DNA of 64,000 nt from Omphiscola glabra. Taxonomy: Eukaryota > Mollusca > Gastropoda > Lymnaeidae. The position numbers and the translations under genes are program-made. The stretch's first letter is position 1; each line of letters begins with the position of its first letter. Under the pieces are notes generated by a model. It made no database searches, was not told where the DNA came from, and was given only the letters and a program-made list of their open reading frames with translations. The stretch lies in assembly GCA_964017045.1 (NCBI GenBank), contig OZ024794.1:52295608-52359607 (forward strand), given 5' to 3'. Shown piece by piece: positions 57,896-64,000 of this stretch.

Positions 57896-58075
57896 TGTAG
57901 AGAACCCTTGTCTTTGGTCAGTTGGTCTTAGGTCATAAAACCAACGCAGTCATCCCGTCGCGGGAAATCTGACACGGTTGATCCTTTGTTTGGTCAGTAC
58001 TGATGTGGGACCCCACCCCTTACGGTCGACTACAGGTCTGGACACTCCACAGACTACATGTCTGGACACTCCACA
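57896..58075 (-). repeat. 5' LTR, 180 bp
   Basis: It begins TGTGGAG and ends CTACA on the minus strand (canonical TG...CA). The primer binding site follows at about 57895-57877. Confidence 0.8.
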
Positions 58076-58916
58076 ATATTGACCAACTGTATGTACACAA
58101 TTAAAAGAAAATAATACATTTGTCAGTTCAAGAAAATCATCTTATTTACTAACATCTGTTTTTTTTTAAATATTAAGTTGATAACACTGTCACTTTGAAT
58201 AGGGTAGGTGAACAGAATGTGAGCGTACAGAGCCAAAATCTGGATGGACCTGGGGAGGGTCACTTCTCTTTTGCTTTTGTTTTTATTCTGACCTGGTGCG
58301 GCTGTTGTTAACTGCACACTTGATTTCTCTCCCCTAGCTTATAAACGTATATATATATATATATATGTTGTTGGTTTTTTTTTGCAATGTGTTGAATGAG
58401 AGCCGATCTTTGTGTGCTTCACCGGTCCTAATACTCCGTTGCACGTAGATGTTACAGACGTCTCTATGCTTTGCCATCGAAGTTCTATCTGAATCATCAT
58501 CTGTTTGGTCTCGCAGTGCCTGGAACTAATTTCTCAAGTTAACACTGAATTCGCGTCGCTTTTGCTTGTTGGCCAGAAGGGCTAACTTACATTTTAGTCT
58601 TCTAGCAGCTGGCTCTTCCCAGGTTTTCTTCAATTTTAACTTGAGTCGTACCCAAACTAGATGGTGATCAGATGCAGCATCAGCTCCTCCTCTTGTTCGT
58701 ACATCTTGTAGAGACATTCTGAATTTGTTGCCGATGCATGCATGCTCAATTTGGTTTTGTGTTCTGTTATCAGGGGACACCCAAGTTACCGTGCGGATAT
58801 TCTTATGCTGGAATTCGCTGCCCACAATAACGAGCTCATTTGCCGCACAGAAGTCTGCCAGTCTTTTGCCGTTCTCATCCTTCCTCCTATACCATAGCAC
58901 CCCATAATTTCTTCGT

Positions 58917-61268
58917 ATACTCTGTTTTCATTCCACTCTCCTATACCAGGACGCGGAAGCAGCGTGGACCACACTTCGTGAGACGGTGTATAACACTGCC
59001 GCTGAGCGCCTCGGACCCTCTATCAGAAAACAAAGGGATTGGTTTGATGAAAACAACACAACAATCATAAATGCTACTTGAGCAAAAACGTCGCGCGTAC
59101 AAAGCCCTCCATGATGACCCAATGTCAGCAGCAAAGACAGATGCACTGGGGAACATCCGCAGCAAGGTACAATTGCAACTGCGCCAGATGCAAGACTCCT
59201 GGCTGAGTGTGAAAGCTGATGAGATTCAAGGATTTGCAGACAAAAAAAGACATGAAAAACTTCTAAAGTGGCCTGAGATAAATCTATGGAGTTACCACCT
59301 CAGGCTCCTCCCCTCTCCTTAGTGCAGACGGTTCTACACTCATCACAGACAAGGAAAAAATCTTGGAAAGATGGGCGGAACACTTTAATAGTGTGCTGAA
59401 TACGCCTTCCATCATTAATGATGAGGCCATTGAAAGACTGCTCCAGGTCCCAACGAACAAGTCACTGGACGCTGTCCCAACTTTGATCGAGATACAGACC
59501 GCAATCCGTCAAATGTCCAATGGTAAAGTACCTGGCCCCGACATGATTCCTGCTGAAATCTACAAAAAGGGTGGAACAGCGTTGACGGATAAGCTATTGC
59601 GTCTATTCCAGATCATCTGGCAGACGGAAACTGTACCACAGGACCTCAAAGATGCCTCAATTATTCACCTGTACAAACACAAAGGAAACCGCCAGGCGTG
59701 CGACAAATACCTCGGAATTTCACTGTTGTCCATCACGGGCAAGATCTTGGCCCGAGCCCTTCTGAACCGCCTCAATACACATCTGGAGCTAGGTCTCCTA
59801 CCAGAAAGTCAATGTGGTTTCCGAAAAGAACGAGGAACTATCGATATGGTGTTTGCTGCCAGGCAGCTCCAAGAGAAATGCCAGGAGCAAAATATGGACC
59901 TATATTCCACATTTATTGACCTTAATAAGGCTTTTGACAGGGTCAATAGATGTGGCCTGTGGAAAATCATGTATACGGATGCCCAGAGAAATTCACCAAC
60001 ATCATACGTCAGCTGCATGATGGCATGATGGCGAGAGTGCAGGACAACGATCAGTCATCTCAAGCATTCCCTGTCACAAACGGTGTGAAGCAGGGCTGTG
60101 TCCTGGCTCCCACGCTCTTCAGTATTATGTATTCTGCTATGCTGTCTGATGCATTCAAGGACTCCACCACGGGCTTGCCATCCGTTTCCGCACCGATGGA
60201 TCTGTCTTCAACCTAAAGAAGCTTCAAGCTAACACAAAGGTCAAACATAGCACCATCAACGAGCTTCTGTTTGCGGACGTTTGTGCCCTCAATGCTGACT
60301 CTGAAACCGCCATACAAAAAAGCGTTGATATCTTCTCTGAGGCCTGCAACAATTTTGGCCTAACAATCAGCGCGAAGAAGACTGAAGTGTTGTATTAGCC
60401 AGCTCCCAGTAGGCCCTACGCTGTACCCAACATCATCATCAGCGGACAGCGTCTTAACGCGGTGGATAAATGTACTTACTTGGGCAGCACCCTCTCCAGA
60501 GATGTCATCATTGATGATGAAATGAATGCCAGACTTGCAAAAGCTAGTGCCATATTTGGCAGGCTCCGCAGCACTGTTTGGGACAGGAGAGGTATTAGAC
60601 GGGAAACGAATATCAAGGTCTATAGCGCAGCAGTCTTCTCGACATTGCTCTACGGATGTGAAACGTGGACAGTCTACAAGCGTCACTCCAAAAAACTGAA
60701 CCATTTTCACACAACCAGCCTCAGGAAACTCCTCGGCATCAGGTGGCAAGACAAAGTTCCTGACACAGAAGTTCTCGCTAGAGCGAACCTACCTAGTATC
60801 TTCACCACCCTGATGCAGTATCAACTCCGTTGGTTGGGACACGTTGCCCGTAAGGAAGATCACCGGCTCCCTAAACACATATTATATGGTGAACTCACGA
60901 CAGGCAAGCGCTCCCAAGGAGGTAAAAAAAAAACGTTACAAAGACTCACTGAAAGTGGCACTAAAGGCCTTCAGCATCGACCCCAATAAATGGGAGCAGA
61001 CAGCTCAGGATAGAGTCGGGTGGAGATCAGCGGTCAAGATAGGGGCTAAATCTTATGAAGTCAGTAGGATGGCCACCATTGAGACACGCAGGCAAGCCCG
61101 AAAGAACATCATTAAATCCAAGACTGCAGCAACTATCCCCTGCCCGCGATGCCACAGATTATTCCGGGCATGTATAGGATTGGCAAGCCACCTACGAACT
61201 TACCGTAACCCACCCCCCTAACCGGATGACTGGATGGTCCTAATCGATTTGACGGACGAACAACAACA
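58917..61268 (+). mobile_element. 5'-truncated LINE inserted in the endonuclease relic
   Basis: A plus-strand element bounded by the 26 bp duplication at 58891-58916 and 61269-61294. The direct repeat begins ACCATAGCACCCCATAATTT. The element begins in pol just before the RT domain and ends in a (CAA)n tail (about 61259-61268). It is oriented opposite to the element it interrupts. Confidence 0.9.
58950..61221 (+). pseudogene. LINE reverse transcriptase with C-terminal zinc finger, frameshifted
   Basis: RT motifs run in order: KVPGPDMIPAEIYK, LKDASIIHLYKHKG, SLLSITGKILARALLNRL, QCGFRKERGTIDM, FIDLNKAFDRV, VTNGVKQGCVLAPTLFS and then LLFADVCALNAD. In the last motif the second Asp of the FADD-type catalytic box is Val. 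Frame shifts occur near 59070, 59290, 59970, 60195 and 60925, and a stop lies near 60397. The C-terminal part has YLGSTLSRD, LLYGCETWT, LRWLGHVARKEDHRLPK and a C-terminal CPRCHRLF...H...H finger at 61140-61200. The element is dead. It may belong to an RTE-, Nimb- or similar clade. Confidence 0.9.
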
Positions 61269-61990
61269 ACCATAGCACCCCATAATTTCTTCGTTTCCTC
61301 CGTTTTCTTATCCAATCTTCTTAGCATTTAGATCTCCTATCGTGATTTTAGACTCTACCTGGACATGTTTCCAGTATAGTTTGTAGTCTATTGTAGAAAG
61401 CGTCTTTTTCAACTCCCTCACTATCGTTTGTGGATGCATAGCACTGTATTAAATTCATATTTTTTCTTCTTCTCGGTTCGAAAAGTTGCTGAAATACTTC
61501 ATGGACCATGGGCTTCCCATCCTATCAATGCACACTGAGCCATCCATGTCATCATGAAAGCGACGTCTTGTGTGTGTGTGTGTGTGTGTGGAGCATTTTC
61601 TACCTTAAACCCTGATTTTATTAGTATTTCTCACGAGGTCAACGTTAACTGTCCAGCTTGTGTCCATCTTATGTCACAAATTCTGAGCAGTGTGGGTTTG
61701 TATGTTCTCATTACTGTCACGTTGTGAGCTGATTTCTCTGTTTCATGCATGGTTCTAATATTACACGAGCCTTTATGCTTATTGCCTTGTAAAGGGGGGT
61801 CATCGGCTTTGAGGCTTCCAGTAAAATCTGGCTTTGGCCACAAGGTTTCATAACTCTTCTTGGGGAAGAAGATTCTGTTCTAGTCAGGGCTGAAAAATTG
61901 TTGGGTTTTTTCTTCTTGTTGACGCTTCTGTAATAGTGTTTTGTACGATTGAGGTAGCTGCTTCACGCAAGCCCTACTACTTTCAGACCG

Positions 61991-64000
61991 GCCATGACGG
62001 ATTTACAGACTCTACTTACTATTAAAAAAAAACATTTGAAAAATAAACTATTTGGTGACATCAACCTTCAGTTTGCATTAAATTTAAAGGTAAATTCAAA
62101 TTTGTTACCTTTGGAATGTAATTATTTTATGATTTTTTTATGTTGTCTTTTTTAAAATTGTTTTTAAGGTCTACTCTCTATGTTCACACTCCATGTCATA
62201 TAATATGTCTGTATTTGTAATCTTGAACTTGAACCCTGTTAATACTGTTAATGTAGTTCGTGTGCATACTTTTCTGTGCGCGTTTTTGTTTGTTGTTGTT
62301 TTATCGTTACAAAATACACTGTCCATTGTTTTATCCATAATATAAACCTTTGCACAAATTAATACATGACATAAACGAAATGAGTCAGTTGATGTTTAAC
62401 CTGTTTATTTTAAACAGGTCAAGGCCATTCCAAATTATTTTTTTTTAGGCCTTCATAATTTTTTAATGAATTTTATAAATATCGAGATAAAATTTTAAGA
62501 AAATATTAAATTCGAAATGAACTAAAAAAATATCACTCTGAAAATAAAAATTGTAGTTGTAGTATTTTGCCGTAGGCTAAGAGTTATTTTACAGACATGG
62601 CAATAAACTGGACCAGGAATACGACGGGTTATGTATGCTTTTCGTAAAAACTCAAGTCACAAAAATTCTAACAAAAATATACGGACAGAAAAAAAGCAGA
62701 AACTCTAAATATTAATCAAAAGGAACTGAGTATAGTTCATGCTTATATCAACTCAGAACACAGCTAAAATTATATAAAAAGATTGAACAATACACATAAA
62801 GTATTTTTTAAAAATATTCATAAATATGTAAATGTGTACTGCAAAAAGAAACTTTAGCAAAATATTACAAAATGAATGAAGCATTGGTTCTTATCGTATT
62901 CATTCCCCCTTTTTACCATTTATTAGTTTAATTTTTTAAAATATGTGTGAATAAAACACTTGACTTTAGCGAAACAATGATGCACTGTCTAGGTGATGCT
63001 ACTTCTAAAACAATGAATACAGTCGACATTGATCTCGAAGCTTGAAGACTTGGACTCCACCGATTTAGTGGCTTAAGAAGGGGCGCGGGCGGGAAATGTC
63101 CGCCCCGGGTGGCACTTTTTTCATTACACTGAGGGAAGGAATTTCGCCCAACTGTAGTTTTTTTTTTGTTTTTTGTTTAAATGGGAAAAGAGTGTGTGTG
63201 TGTGTGGGGAGGGGGGGGTGGGTCGTCAAAAAACTTGACCCGAGACTAAAACTCACTACACCACTGCGCCGATGACACGTGACTGCTTCCCTAGCAAGTT
63301 CCAAGATGCCAAGGACAATACTGAGCAGGTCAGACAACTGGCAGTTTACATAGGCCCTAATCAAAGCTAAGAGGATGCATGTCCTTAGAAAATATTGGAT
63401 GGACACGCTGACAGTGATTAACAGCCCACTTGAAGATATTGAATTAAGTTATCAAAATAAGCAGAAAGTTTATTTTATTTCCCACGAATTACACGTTACC
63501 AATTACTACCTACGACTAGACACTGAAAATCTTTAAAAAAATGTTTACTACATTTCGCTTTTATCCAGATCTAGGTAGATTAATAGAAATGCTTTATTTT
63601 ACATATCGCCTTTATTTAGAGCTAGTTATATATATATATATATATATATAAGTGTTTGTGTGTGTGCGCGCGCGCGCGCATGTGTGTGTGTACATGTACG
63701 TAGTTTTTCCATGTAAACCTTAGAGAGGGTTCGACACTCTCATATCCCCCCTCACCCTAGTGATCGAAGTTGATTTGATGTGTACTAAGCTGTGTGTGCG
63801 GTGGTGGGCAGAAATTTCCGTGTAATGACTTGAGGCACTGGATGCCCCATGAAAAAAAAGTTTTATTCCAAAGAAACGTTTTCCAGCTCTGATACACGCG
63901 TCGAGTCGTTATGGCCGTCAAGCAAAAGATGTTTACAACGTTTTTCTTCAAAGTAAAAAGCCCTGTAAAAATTGTTCAGTGATTTTTTTAAAAACATGAT
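61991..64000. other. AT-rich DNA with simple repeats
   Basis: No gene seen. A GC-rich MITE-like piece lies at about 63066-63267 (TAGTGGCTTAAG ... CACTACACCACTG, with CCGCCCCGGGTGGCAC). Simple repeats are (TG)n at 61571-61590, (TA)n at 63629-63650, and (TG)n/(CG)n at 63655-63690, the last with Z-DNA potential. Confidence 0.5.

Larger units (their letters stand above)
55187..58075 (-). mobile_element. Defective Ty3/gypsy-like LTR retrotransposon
   Basis: The element reads on the minus strand. A 180 bp 5' LTR (58075 to 57896) starts TGTGGAGTGTCC and ends TCTCTACA. It is followed by a primer site (TGTGGCAGCGGTGGGATC) that fits the 3' end of tRNA-Leu with one mismatch near the CCA. Gag and protease follow, then an integrase-tail-like frame, a polypurine tract (GATGGGGGTAT) and a 3' LTR starting at 55242. 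That 3' LTR is cut after about 56 bases by a TAA-rich sequence. The whole element is only 2.9 kb. The reverse transcriptase, RNase H and integrase core are missing, so it is not autonomous. LTR starts carry a tandem duplication (TGTGGAGTGTCCAGAC twice). Confidence 0.88.
58390..61990 (-). pseudogene. LINE endonuclease relic, split by a nested LINE
   Basis: The minus strand shows an apurinic-endonuclease-type domain in two parts. The N-terminal part (about 61990-61295) contains CNIRTMHET, RWTQAGQ, a diverged central region and TIGDLNAKKIG. The C-terminal part (58916-58390) contains GCYGIGGRNENGK-like, LVIVGSEF, TWVSPDNRTQNQIEHA and ASDHHLVW. The two parts join in frame once 58917-61268 and one copy of the 26 bp duplication are removed. 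A stop after the DLNAK motif and other stops show it was dead or decayed. It resembles the endonuclease of RTE-type or related non-LTR elements (often annotated as craniofacial development protein 2-like). Confidence 0.87.

Noticed and set aside
60360..60749. 129-codon minus-strand ORF with Cys pattern
   Set aside because: It is antisense to the LINE RT C-terminal region. Its Cys residues are incidental.
1..64000. tRNA, rRNA, bacterial operon or riboswitch features
   Set aside because: I looked for tRNA B-box-like GGTTCGAATCC motifs and found none convincing. The tRNA-Leu match at about 57880 is the retroelement primer site. Nothing prokaryotic is present.

Overview
This is a eukaryotic, AT-rich, intron-rich window. 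It holds two recognisable host genes in convergent orientation, many transposon relics and an unusual density of minisatellites. The gene structures (short coding exons with GT/AG junctions), the intron sizes and the transposon content point to an invertebrate, most likely a mollusc. Three short hAT elements look like the SPIN family. From memory, SPIN has been reported outside tetrapods in a pond snail (Lymnaea) and a triatomine bug, which makes a freshwater pulmonate snail my best guess. The species is not determined.

Region 1-31.6 kb has no host gene I can support. It contains about twenty unrelated tandem arrays with units of roughly 12 to 68 bp. The largest are an 18 bp array at 15.4-16.4 kb, a 25 bp array at 21.5-22.2 kb and a 22 bp array with higher-order structure at 24.95-27.33 kb. 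It also contains SPIN-like MITEs, a second MITE family with CAGTGGCGTAGC-like ends, a long foldback element and a decayed LINE pol. Whether this region is intergenic or the 5' intronic part of PDE8 cannot be decided from the window.

Region 31.6-39.4 kb, plus strand: the 3' thirteen coding exons (524 codons) of a PDE8-type cAMP phosphodiesterase. They run from the end of the PAS domain through the complete HD catalytic domain to the stop. The exons upstream of 31638 were not found. The downstream part carries candidate poly(A) signals and a 33 bp minisatellite at 41.4-41.9 kb.

Region 46.5-50.7 kb, minus strand: a seven-exon gene (440 aa) for a snurportin-1-like m3G-cap-binding protein. Its N-terminal exon is a Gly/Tyr/Arg-rich low-complexity domain, where the importin-beta-binding domain would be expected. 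A LINE relic at 45.0-45.8 kb sits between the two convergent genes.

Region 55.2-62 kb: a defective Ty3/gypsy-like LTR element on the minus strand, with LTR, tRNA-Leu-type primer site, gag, protease and integrase tail but no RT region. Next to it is a minus-strand LINE endonuclease relic split by a plus-strand, 5'-truncated LINE. The split is marked by an exact 26 bp target-site duplication. The last 2 kb are AT-rich with simple repeats.

The two host genes have no evident shared pathway: cAMP hydrolysis for PDE8, and import of capped snRNP for snurportin.
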